A stretch of DNA of 64,000 nt, taken from the NCBI GenBank assembly GCA_034421295.1, contig DAOUKM010000013.1:62001-126000 (forward strand), given 5' to 3'. Below, in pieces: positions 9,193 through 17,455 of this stretch. This stretch comes from CAUZIR01 sp034421295 (lineage in GTDB: Bacteria > Chloroflexota > Dehalococcoidia > Lucifugimonadales > UBA2962). The notes under the pieces were generated by a model that was not told the origin of the DNA, did not search any database, and saw only the letters and a program-made list of their open reading frames with translations. The position numbers and the translations under genes are program-made. How positions within the stretch are numbered: the first letter of the stretch is position 1; each line of letters begins with the position of its first letter.

Positions 9193-9255
9193 GCCCCCGT
9201 AGCTCAGCGGATAGAGCACCGGTTTCCTAAACCGGGTGTCGCGCCGGGGGCGCCA
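9193..9255 (+). pseudogene. tRNA-Arg (anticodon CCT) lacking the T-arm
   Basis: The acceptor stem gcccccg/cgggggc, the D-arm (gctc/gagc) and the anticodon arm ccggt-ttcctaa-accgg (anticodon CCT, reading AGG) are intact. An encoded gCCA end follows at 9252-9255. Between the anticodon stem and the 3' acceptor strand there are only 9 bases (9236-9244, gtgtcgcgc) where about 22 are expected. The T-stem and T-loop are therefore missing, with a net loss of 13 bases. Either a deletion has inactivated the gene, or the sequence has collapsed at a GC-rich hairpin. The tRNA-Arg(TCT) 220 bases upstream shows what an intact T-arm looks like. Confidence 0.75.
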
Positions 9256-9430
9256 CCTCACCTCGCGCCGCGGACAGTGCGCTGCCCGCCTCCGCCCGCA
9301 GGGTCTAGGGCCTCATCCTTTCAGCTGCGCTCCCGCCCCGCCTGCGGCACCTGAATCCGCGCCACCGGCTGCCCGGGCGCCCGCCGGTCCCCTGGAGAAT
9401 GTCCCGGGCCGCGGGATTTCCCCCCTGCCC

Positions 9431-9667
9431 TCAGTCCGGCCTCGCCCCGTTGCCTCCTGGCCTCGCCTTCCAGGAGATCTCGATGGTGACCTTGCCTCCT
9501 CTGGAGGACTCCTTGCCCTTGACGTCGAGCTCTACTGACCTGGTCGGCCTGGTGGAAAAACCCTTGCCGAACCTGATGCTCCCGGTTGCTAGGCCCAGCG
9601 CTATGGCGCTGATGCTCTCGGCGACCTTCTCGGGGCTCAGTGTCCTCTTGAGCTTGGCCGTCGCCAT
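9431..9667 (-). CDS. amphi-Trp domain protein
   Basis: This 78-residue protein matches the small amphi-Trp family: an N-terminal KLKRTLSPEKVAESISAIA helix, a VELDVKGKES strand and the closing KVTIEISWKA strand with its characteristic tryptophan. Its function is not known. It lies immediately downstream of a broken PHP gene on the same strand and may once have been co-transcribed with it. The surrounding DNA is very GC-rich. Confidence 0.75.
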   Translation of the reverse strand: MATAKLKRTLSPEKVAESISAIALGLATGSIRFGKGFSTRPTRSVELDVKGKESSRGGKVTIEISWKARPGGNGARPD

Positions 9668-9676
9668 AGATGCGGC

Positions 9677-10448
9677 CTAGGCCAGGGCCGGAACACCGAC
9701 GAGTGCCCCGCGCTCTCCCTCGGCGGCCGGGGCGGTCCGGCTGAGGTCGGCCGCCATGCGCCGCTTGACGATCGATTTGTGGGCCTTGCTGATCCGCACC
9801 AGGGAGTCGATCCGGGGGGCCGTCTCCGTCAGGGTCGTGCGCTCCGCAAGACACCGCTTGAGCCCCTGCTACGCCAGCTCATCCAGCGCGAGAGCGGTGC
9901 TCTGCACCCCTGTCTGGGGCCAGACATGCGCGTCCGAACCGCCCACAACGGGCAGGTCGAACTCCGCCGCAAGTCGCCGTATCTTCGGCTCGACCCGGGA
10001 GAGCGCCACATCCTTGCCGTTTACCTCGAGGGCGTCAAAGCGCCCCAGGTGCCTGCGGCCCACCTCGACGGTGCTCTTGCCCTGCCGGTTGGGTGGGCGG
10101 CGATAATCACCAGGCCGGCCGCCCTGGGCGGAAGGATCGATCGAACAGGCCCAGCTGCTCGATGTCGCCGATCAGCACGATGTCCACCCTCTCTGCAACG
10201 GTCAGCTCCGCGCCGGTAAGGACGTTAAAGCCCTCCCCCACGGAAAAGTGGCCGCCGCGGTAGGTGTACCTGCGGAGTAGCTCGCCGAGTATTGCGCAGC
10301 AGTCTCCCGTGTGAAGGTGCTCGGTAAGTGCAAAGCCCGAAAGGCCCATCCTCCTCGCCCGTTCCACGATGGACTCGAAATGCTGGGGGCTGAACTCTTC
10401 GGCCTTGCAAACCTTGGCGTGTAGGGGAAGGTCCGCCCTGATCGTCAT
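9677..10448 (-). pseudogene. PHP-domain phosphoesterase gene broken by two frameshifts and a TAG
   Basis: The reading starts at 10448 with DLPLHAKVCKAEEFSPQ and continues through GLSGFALTEHLHTGD and LTGAELTV, as in PHP metal-dependent phosphoesterases. Near 10110 the homology moves to a second frame (GLVIIAAHP), and within 30 bases to a third (NRQGKSTVEVGRR, LPVVGGSDAHVWPQTG). That frame meets an in-frame TAG at 9869-9871. It then stays open for 63 more plausible codons, ending at 9677 just before the amphi-Trp gene. All metal-ligand motifs seen (TEHLHTGD, AAHP, GSDAH) survive as pieces. This is either a decayed gene or a stretch with several sequencing errors in GC-rich DNA. Confidence 0.75.
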
Positions 10449-10791
10449 CGAGTCGCGTCTTCTCCTTGGCTCAGTCGGCCTATTCCCTCACGTTAGCAGC
10501 GGCAGATTAACAATGCATGACAGAATTGTTAAACGAAGTCCAATTGGAAATGGTTTAGCCGGCTTCCAAGAAATCGGCTGACCGCGGTTCAATGGCCGTT
10601 CCCATGTTGCCACGGACGTGTTGGGCATTGTCACCTCCCTTTGGCCGGGGTGCGGCGGGCGCCCGGGTGCGGGGGGCAGGTCGGGAGGGGGCTGTCAGGG
10701 GCGCGGTATCAGGCTCGAGGCGGCCAGCCAGGCCGCCCCTAAAGGATCGGTTAACGGCAGCAGGCTCCCGGCGGACGCTCCGCTCGTCGGG
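10449..10791. other. gene-free, GC-rich spacer with a hairpin
   Basis: No gene is recognisable between the start of the PHP remnant and the stop of the kelch gene. A perfect hairpin (ggcggcc, loop agcca, ggccgcc) sits at 10719-10737, about 55 bases past the kelch stop on the minus strand. It could end that transcript, although no T-run accompanies it. Confidence 0.45.
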
Positions 10792-11976
10792 TCAGGGGAC
10801 GAACAGTTCGCTCTCGGCCAGCGCCTCTTCCTCGCTGTTGCCGCCAGCTATGAGCACCCTCCCGTCGGATAGCACCGCGGCGGCGTGGCGGTACCTGGCC
10901 TGTACCATGTCAGGCGCCGCCGTCCAGGACATCGTGGCCGGATCGAAGATCTCGGCCGAGTTCTTAACGCCCAGACCGCCGGTGACCAGCACCCGCCCGT
11001 CTGACAGCAGGATGGCGACGTGCTCTGCGCGTGGCTGCCGGGTCTCGCCAGCCCGGGTCCACGAGGAAGTCGCCGGATCGAAGATCTCGGCCAACGTCTT
11101 TTTGCCCATGCCGCCGACCACCAGGACACGGCCGTCCTTGAGCACGGTCGCCGAGTGGAGCACCCTGCCCTCGGCCATGTTACCCGCCTCGGCCCAGCTG
11201 TCGCTCGACGGATCGTACACCTCCGCAGAGTCCGTATACGGTCCGTCCAGCGTCCCGCCCCCCGTGACGAGGGCCCTCCCGTCCAGCAGGGTTGTGGCCG
11301 TGTGCAGAGTGCGCTCGGTGCTCATCGGGGCCGCCGGCGTCCATTGGCCGGTCGCCGGGTCGTAAATCTCTACCGAGTCGAGCCTCTTCAGCCGCTTGGT
11401 ATCGACGCCCCCCGTAAGGACGACGCGCCCGTCGGGCAGAGCGGTCCATGCCGCCTCCGCCCGCCCGGTGTTGATCGAGCCGGTTGAGTTCCAGGTACCC
11501 GAGTCAGGGTCCCAGATCTCGGCCGTGCGTATGGCCTCGAATCCGGTCAGTTCCGTGCCGCCCGCAGCCAGCACTGAACCGCCAGGCAGGACGGCCAGCA
11601 GGTGCTTTCGGCGGCCCTCGGCCAAGTCCCCGGTGGAGGTCCACTCGCCCGTCGCCGGGTCGTATATCTCCGCGGAGGTGTGTACGAGCCCTCGGTGGCT
11701 GCCCTTTCCCCAGCCTCCGGCGGTCAGCACCCTGCCGTCGGGAAGTGTGACCATGGCGTGGTACTGGCGGTCGTTGCCCATGGCATCGGTTCCGACGAAC
11801 TCCCCCTCCCCTCCGCTCGGTGCGGGCGTGTCTTCGGCCGGCGGTGCCGCGGCGGGCTCGGTGCCAGGCCCTGCCGAGCAGGCGGCGAGCGGGATCATAC
11901 CCGCTGCAAGGACCAGGAAAAGAACCAGTGCGGTCCGCCACCCGGGAGTGCGGTTCTGCGGAGCAAGCGTTCTCAC
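10792..11976 (-). CDS. kelch-repeat lipoprotein
   Basis: This 394-residue exported protein starts with a signal segment (ALVLFLVLAAGMIPLAAC) that ends in a good lipobox, followed by an Ala/Pro/Glu-rich linker to about residue 60. The rest consists of about six kelch-type blades of some 50 residues. Each has a DGRVL-x-x-GG strand pair and a SAEIYDPATGEW-like motif, predicting a beta-propeller outside the cell. Propellers of this kind resemble those of galactose oxidase-like proteins, but no catalytic domain or copper ligand set is recognisable. It stands alone in the GC-rich block. Confidence 0.85.
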   Translation of the reverse strand: MRTLAPQNRTPGWRTALVLFLVLAAGMIPLAACSAGPGTEPAAAPPAEDTPAPSGGEGEFVGTDAMGNDRQYHAMVTLPDGRVLTAGGWGKGSHRGLVHTSAEIYDPATGEWTSTGDLAEGRRKHLLAVLPGGSVLAAGGTELTGFEAIRTAEIWDPDSGTWNSTGSINTGRAEAAWTALPDGRVVLTGGVDTKRLKRLDSVEIYDPATGQWTPAAPMSTERTLHTATTLLDGRALVTGGGTLDGPYTDSAEVYDPSSDSWAEAGNMAEGRVLHSATVLKDGRVLVVGGMGKKTLAEIFDPATSSWTRAGETRQPRAEHVAILLSDGRVLVTGGLGVKNSAEIFDPATMSWTAAPDMVQARYRHAAAVLSDGRVLIAGGNSEEEALAESELFVP

Positions 11977-12054
11977 GACGGGGATAGTCTACGCGAGTGC
12001 CGAGCCGCGCCCGGGGATCGGCCGTTCGCTGCCCGGCGTTCGCGGGAAGGACCG

Positions 12055-12315
12055 ATGTCCGAGTACGTGGCCTATCCGAACGGGGAATGGGTCGACTCCG
12101 ACGAGCTCAGGATCGACCCCAGGGACCGCGGTTTTCGCACTGGCGACGTCGTGTTCGACACGGCGGGCACGTTCGACGGGGTCATATTCAACACGCGCCT
12201 GCACGCAGAGAGGCTGATGCGGTCCCTAAAGTACGCCCGCATCGACTCTGGGCTGTCCACCGACGAGTGGGAGGCGGTCATGCAGGAGGCGGTAGAGCGG
12301 AGTCGGGTCGTTTGA
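12055..12315 (+). pseudogene. class IV aminotransferase, N-terminal fragment
   Basis: The 86 codons from ATG 12055 read YPNGEWVDSDELRIDPRDRGFRTGD, then VFDTAGTFDG and RLHAERLMRSL. This is the start of branched-chain or D-amino acid aminotransferases (fold-type IV). The frame ends at TGA 12313-12315, after RSRVV, where homologues continue for another 200 residues including the PLP lysine, which is absent. The sequence after the stop shows no further homology in any frame, so the gene was cut by a deletion or rearrangement rather than by a point mutation. Confidence 0.75.
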
Positions 12316-12470
12316 CCGCGATTAACGCAACTTGTACTGTCGACTAGATCCCGACCATCTCGATTACCAGTTCGAAAGTTCGCAATACGGTCTCGCCGAG
12401 GGCACCAGCTTCCACTTTGCGCAGAACCCGGTGCTGGCGAGGGATCCAGACGCGCATGAAAGGGAAAGCA

Positions 12471-13235
12471 ATGTCAGGATGGTTCGCAGGAAAAGTCGCA
12501 CTTGTAACTGGCGGCGCATCCGGCATCGGAAGGGCTACGGCCCTAGCCTTCGCTCGTGAAGGGGCCAAGACGGTCACCTCCGACATCGATGCCGACGGTG
12601 GCCACGAAACCGTTCATATGATCGAGGACTCCGGAGGAGAAGCGACATTTGTCCCGGCGGACGTAACGATGTCGCACGAGGTCGAGGCCTTGGTCAACCG
12701 GGCGGTCGGCACCTATGGACAACTCGATTGCGCGTTCAATAATGCAGGTCTTGAGCGGGAACTCACCGACCCCGACGGCCGGTTCGACGAAGAGACGTTC
12801 CAATCTGTGATCGACGCTAACCTCAAGGGTGTCTGGCTCTGTATGAAGCACGAGATTGCCCAGATGGTAGAACAGGGCTCCGGCACGATTGTCAATACCT
12901 CATCGGTCGCGGGCCTGGTTGGCATACCTGACCAACCGATCTATGTAGCCAGCAAGCACGCGGTATCCGGACTTACCAAGTCGGCCGCCGTCGAGTACGC
13001 CGGCAGGGGCATCCGCATCAACGCCGTATGTCCGGGTCTTGTCGACACGCCGTTGATGGAACGCATCCATGCGAGCAACCCGGAGCTGAAATCGGAAGCC
13101 GACAGCTGGCAACCGATTGGGCGCATTGCCCAGCCCGAGGAGATCGCTGAAGCCGTCATCTGGCTTTGCTCGGAAAAGGCCTCGTTCGTGGTCGGGCATA
13201 TGTTGACGGTCGACGGGGGGCTGGTCGTTCGGTAG
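12471..13235 (+). CDS. SDR family NAD(P)-dependent oxidoreductase
   Basis: This 254-residue classical short-chain dehydrogenase has the cofactor motif TGGASGIG, the NNAG motif, the catalytic Ser in VNTSSVAG and YxxxK in YVASKHAV, and the C-terminal VDGG. The start at ATG 12471 is chosen because it gives the normal SDR N-terminus and follows a purine-rich gaaaggga. Open codons upstream do not look like SDR sequence. The substrate cannot be deduced. It stands alone between a truncated gene and a PIG-L gene. Confidence 0.9.
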   Translation: MSGWFAGKVALVTGGASGIGRATALAFAREGAKTVTSDIDADGGHETVHMIEDSGGEATFVPADVTMSHEVEALVNRAVGTYGQLDCAFNNAGLERELTDPDGRFDEETFQSVIDANLKGVWLCMKHEIAQMVEQGSGTIVNTSSVAGLVGIPDQPIYVASKHAVSGLTKSAAVEYAGRGIRINAVCPGLVDTPLMERIHASNPELKSEADSWQPIGRIAQPEEIAEAVIWLCSEKASFVVGHMLTVDGGLVVR

Positions 13236-13494
13236 AGCCCATGCCTTGGGCGCGATAGAACGCCTCAGCTGGCCCGCAAACGGCTAACGATGTCCGACCG
13301 TCCGCGTAGGTCCGGGCAGGAGTCCAATCGACCCGGTAGATGCGAAACTCGTGATCGGTGAATCACCTGTCGACTATTGTGCCGAGTGTTCGCGGCACAT
13401 GAAGCTCAGTCGACTGTGAATTTACCTTAAGACCTCAGCGTGTCTCTCCAACCTGCTCTGCTAGACTGTTGGACCCAAATCGGCGTGCCATGCC

Positions 13495-14283
13495 GTGCCG
13501 GGGCATGCTCTTCGAATACTATTTGCCACGGGAGCCCGCACCATAGCTGTACCTGATCAATCCGCCAAGCTCTCTCCCCTGCCCGAGGACTGGTCCCGGG
13601 CCCTTGCAATTGCCGCCCACCCCGACGATCTGGAATACGGCGCCGCCAGTGCCATCGCGCGCTGGACCTCGCAGGGAAAGAAGATCGGCTACCTGACGAT
13701 AACCAAGGGCGAGGCTGGCATAGATTCCATGCATCCCGAAGAGACCGCGAGGCTCCGGATGCGCGAGGAGATCAGCAGTGCACGTGTTGTTGGCGTTGAG
13801 TCTGTGGAGTTTCTCGATTACAGGGACGGAGTCGTAGAGTACGGCCTGCCTCTTCGGCGCGACATCTCCCGCGTCATTCGAAAATTCCGGCCCGATATTC
13901 TGATCAGCGGCAACCATGAACTCACCTGGGCTGGGGACAAACTCAACATGGCCGACCACCGTGCTGTAGGAATCGCAGTGCTCGACGCCGCCAGGGATGC
14001 TGACAACCGCTGGATATTCCCCGAACTCCTTGACGAAGAAGGTCATGAGCCCTGGCACGGCATAAAACGCGTCTTCATAGCATCGGCCCCGAGGATCACC
14101 CACTACGTTGACGTAACCGAGTTCATAGATAAGGGTGTCCAATCCCTCAGAGAACATCGCGTCTACATCGACAACCTGCCCCAATCCTTTGACCCCGATG
14201 AATTCCTTCACTGGGGAGCCGCCGCCATCGGTGAACTGGCCGGGTGCGACTACGCTGTCGGCTTCGGCATCATCGAGTTGTAG
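13495..14283 (+). CDS. PIG-L/LmbE family deacetylase
   Basis: This zinc-dependent N-acetylglucosaminyl deacetylase-like enzyme carries the metal motif AHPDDLEYG (about residues 39-47) and a second histidine site in MADHRAVG. The family includes MshB, Bca and LmbE, which act on acetylated sugars and sugar conjugates; the substrate here is unknown. GTG 13495 is the only start I see in frame, and about 20 residues before the conserved core are unlike the family. The product of 262 residues is of normal size. No co-transcribed partner is visible. Confidence 0.85.
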   Translation: MPGHALRILFATGARTIAVPDQSAKLSPLPEDWSRALAIAAHPDDLEYGAASAIARWTSQGKKIGYLTITKGEAGIDSMHPEETARLRMREEISSARVVGVESVEFLDYRDGVVEYGLPLRRDISRVIRKFRPDILISGNHELTWAGDKLNMADHRAVGIAVLDAARDADNRWIFPELLDEEGHEPWHGIKRVFIASAPRITHYVDVTEFIDKGVQSLREHRVYIDNLPQSFDPDEFLHWGAAAIGELAGCDYAVGFGIIEL

Positions 14284-14424
14284 CCCCACCGGCCGTGGCA
14301 GCAGGTGAAAGCCTCCTCTCAGTCCTTGGAGACTAACCGCTCCTTCACGTGATGGTCCCGCGATCGTCGAGCCTGCTGGCCTGAGCAGCAGCGGGCTTCC
14401 GTTCACCGGCACGGGCCGCCCAAT

Positions 14425-16260
14425 CTAGGCCGTGGAGCCTGCCGGCAGCGTCATTGTGAACTCCGTGAACTCGCCGTGGACCGTGTCAACGACGAGGTCT
14501 CCCCCTAGCCGCCTCATTACATCCGCGGCAATCGGAAGTCCCAGTCCGGCTCCGACTACACCTTCACGGGTCGAAAAGAAGGGGTTAAATATCTGCCCCA
14601 CAACTTCTTCGGGGATTCCCGGCCCATTGTCACGGACACGCACCTCAACAAAACCATCGGACAAGCGGCTGGACACGGACAACTCCGGGTCGTAGTCACC
14701 GTTTTGCACATCCTTTTTTTGCCTCAATGCATAGCAGGCGTTCGAAACAAGGCCTACGACAGCCTCGCTAAAGTCATTGGCTACGAGCGACACATCTCCC
14801 ACGGAGCGGTCCAGGTCGAAGTCGGGCTCGATACTAAAGTCTCTCCATTCCGCCTGAAACGCCTCGCAGGCCAGCCGGACGGCGGATTGCAACGTCCCGT
14901 TCAAATCGGTGGGCTCCGGGTCTCCTCCAACTACTCCCAGACCCCGCATTCGCTCGACAATTGCCAGAGCGCGGCCACCATTGGACTGCACTCGCTCCAG
15001 GCTGGTTGCTAACTCCTCGCTGATGTCATCAAGGAGATCGGCATCATCTTCAGTCATTTGACTACGGTAGCTCGTCAGCATACCCATAAGTTCGCGCTGA
15101 AGTTCTAAGGACCCCTCGGTAAAGTTCTTAACGAAGTTCAGCGGATTACTGATCTCGTGAGCCACACCGGATACCAGTTCTCCCAGGGCGGCCAACTTCT
15201 CCTGCGCCACCAACCGGTTCTGCATCCGCTGCAACTCCTCGTTCACCTCACGCAACTCTCCGTAGAGGCGCTCAACCAGATTCAACCGCTGCACTTCGAG
15301 CGCCTGCTGTCGCCACACCTCGAGAGCGCCAGCCAATTCCCCGATTTCATCGCGGCTTACCTCAGGGATCGGCGTCTCAAGGTCGCCGCCCGCCATGCCT
15401 CGCATTCGCTCCGACAGCCTGGACAGGCGGCGCACCACGCCCTGCCCTACCCAAAGCCAAGCGCTCAGGGTAGCCGCAAGGACGCTTGCAACACTGATTA
15501 CTGCCAGGATGATGCGTCCCTCGTCGAAACTGCGGACCGACGAATTCAGGATTACCTGCGACTCCGCACGGGCGGTCGCCAGTAGACCTGTGACTGAGTC
15601 CTCCAAAGCCACACTTCGCTCATCGAGAGCAGCCGCAAGTTCATTCGCTTGTGTTTGGAGCGCCAGTTGCTGACCACGGACCGCATACACCTGTTCACCC
15701 AGTGGCAGTAGTGCGATCTGGTCCCAAAGGCGGTCAAGCGCTGGCTGGTCGGGAGCCGACAGGGCTCGCCGCAGCAACGCACGGGATTCACCGTCGACCG
15801 ACAACCCATCTATGTCGCCGCCAAGCTCAGTCGCGGCTCGGCCGTTTTCTTGGACCGAAGCTTGGTAAACCGCCAGTTGATCTATGACTCCGACCAGTGC
15901 ATATGCACCTTCATGCACCTCGTTCGCCGGCGGCACCAGAGCAGGGACAACGCTGGCAGCAGTGAGGTAGGTCTCTAACCGTTCCAGCGAGGCCGTCGCG
16001 GAGTCCGTAGAGACTCCCGCAGCGTTTTGGACCATGAGCCTGAGACCTAACGACAAGAGCCGCTCTGCCTCCCGGGCAGCAGCCCAGGATGCATCCAGAG
16101 CTGGCTCCGCCTCGGTCTGGACCCGGTGGTTAAGGTCTCCGCTCCGCTCAAAGTAATACACTGCCACGGCGCTGGAGCCCAGGGTAAGTAGCACCGCAAA
16201 TCCCAGAGCGAGGTATAGTCGGGCACCTATGCGGCGCCATGGGTCAAGGAGAAAGCGCAT
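14425..16260 (-). CDS. membrane sensor histidine kinase (HAMP, HisKA, HATPase)
   Basis: This 611-residue kinase has a transmembrane segment at about 15-37, an extracytoplasmic helical sensor region to about 248, a second membrane segment at 250-272 and a HAMP domain (about 272-325). A coiled-coil linker leads to the phospho-acceptor His368 in GVAHEISNPLNF. The ATPase domain follows, with the N-box NACYAL, G1 DNGPGIP, the FNPFFSTRE segment and G2 GAGLGLPI. The NPLNFVKNF-type H-box is common in kinases of chemosensory and phosphate-independent systems. No response regulator gene is adjacent, so it is an orphan here. Confidence 0.93.
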   Translation of the reverse strand: MRFLLDPWRRIGARLYLALGFAVLLTLGSSAVAVYYFERSGDLNHRVQTEAEPALDASWAAAREAERLLSLGLRLMVQNAAGVSTDSATASLERLETYLTAASVVPALVPPANEVHEGAYALVGVIDQLAVYQASVQENGRAATELGGDIDGLSVDGESRALLRRALSAPDQPALDRLWDQIALLPLGEQVYAVRGQQLALQTQANELAAALDERSVALEDSVTGLLATARAESQVILNSSVRSFDEGRIILAVISVASVLAATLSAWLWVGQGVVRRLSRLSERMRGMAGGDLETPIPEVSRDEIGELAGALEVWRQQALEVQRLNLVERLYGELREVNEELQRMQNRLVAQEKLAALGELVSGVAHEISNPLNFVKNFTEGSLELQRELMGMLTSYRSQMTEDDADLLDDISEELATSLERVQSNGGRALAIVERMRGLGVVGGDPEPTDLNGTLQSAVRLACEAFQAEWRDFSIEPDFDLDRSVGDVSLVANDFSEAVVGLVSNACYALRQKKDVQNGDYDPELSVSSRLSDGFVEVRVRDNGPGIPEEVVGQIFNPFFSTREGVVGAGLGLPIAADVMRRLGGDLVVDTVHGEFTEFTMTLPAGSTA

Positions 16261-17455
16261 ACCGTCTCAACTTCCGTTCAACTGTCACAAAGCAACGCGC
16301 TAATGCCGCGCGAAGCACATCCATCCGGAGGAGGAGCTGTCGACGCGCCAACCGACCGCCGCACTGCCGGTCACTTCCGCCAACTTGCCCAGCAGGGCAA
16401 GACGATCGGCGGTGCCTGGCATGCTCCGCCGCACCATACCAAAACGGCCGGCTAGCATCATCCGCTATGTCGATTTCACCAGTGGCACGGAAACCTCGAC
16501 TACGAAGCCTTAGGCAGTGTTCCAGATTACCTGAACGTCTACAACAGCCGCCATATCATTGGACGGTTAGTGCTGCGCACCGGAAGAATTAGCTAGAGCG
16601 TCAGCGCCCTAGATTTCCGATCACTATTCGCATCGACTATATACAGAACTAATGCAGCATATCGTAAGCCAATAAGATCATCTATCGCTGTCCTAACAAG
16701 CTCTTAGACGAATCACTTTATAGATCGATAGTGCTCCTTATCACTCGACATTAACTGCTGCTTGTATATCTTCCATGCTCCAACTGTACCCGCTCTCTAT
16801 CCTGGCTACAGGAACGTCCATATCTTAGGCAGTATATGTTAGCCGTGGCCACAGGCTATCTTAAGATACTGTCTGCGTCCCAGTTACGCCGTATAGCAGG
16901 TCATTGTCTGCGCCTGAGGTGTTAATAGTGCCGGAGTCCACAGGAGTGCAACTTGGTCCTCGGCACGGACTCAAGGGCACTTGAGTCAGGCACCCAACAC
17001 CGTAGTCGAAGCGCCACCAGCATGCCGACGCAGCGAGGCGCGAATACAAAGGGTCCACATTGGCCGGGACCGTATTTTCAGCCAGTACCCTGTCTTTCGC
17101 CGGGTGTGGCGATGACGCGGAGTTGGCTTGATGAACGGCAAAGGTGTAGGCTCAATTGATCTTACAGGGCTGGCCATGGGGGATGAAGTCGACCGAGGCC
17201 ACAAATGCTGAGACTTGCCGGACATTCCAACACATGCCACGTGTTTTCGACGGGGCGACGTATGCACCGTCCCCTACGCGAACGAGCTCAGGACTCGGTT
17301 CGGAAGATGAAGAGAAAGCACCTGTTGAGCGGCAGAGGTCAAGCAACGTAACTCATATGTCAAGCCCGACCTAAGCATTCCAAGTGATCCGAAATAGGAT
17401 AGGCTCAGGATCTTAGTCTTCGGTGTTATACGCTTACGGACCAAGGAGAGCGTCC
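16261..17455. other. AT-richer stretch without recognisable genes
   Basis: These 1.2 kb upstream of the selenoprotein candidate have a visibly lower GC content than the rest, mainly 16600-16870. Frames are short and none resembles a known protein with confidence. A stretch at about 16485-16590 reads like the C-terminus of some enzyme (DYLNVYNSRHIIGRLVLR) and may be a decayed remnant. No tRNA or structured RNA was recognised. The last 100 bases must contain the promoter of the following gene. Confidence 0.5.

Noticed and set aside
9869..9871. TAG in the PHP gene as pyrrolysine or read-through
   Set aside because: Two frameshifts nearby show that the gene is broken, and no pyrrolysine system is expected in such an organism.
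12344..12470. Fragment of a second gene on the minus strand between the truncated aminotransferase and the SDR
   Set aside because: Its translation (ending FELVIEMVGI) looks weakly protein-like but cannot be assigned, and it may be chance.
13519..14412. Long open frame antisense to the PIG-L gene
   Set aside because: The plus strand carries the metal motif AHPDD; the antisense translation has no recognisable motif.
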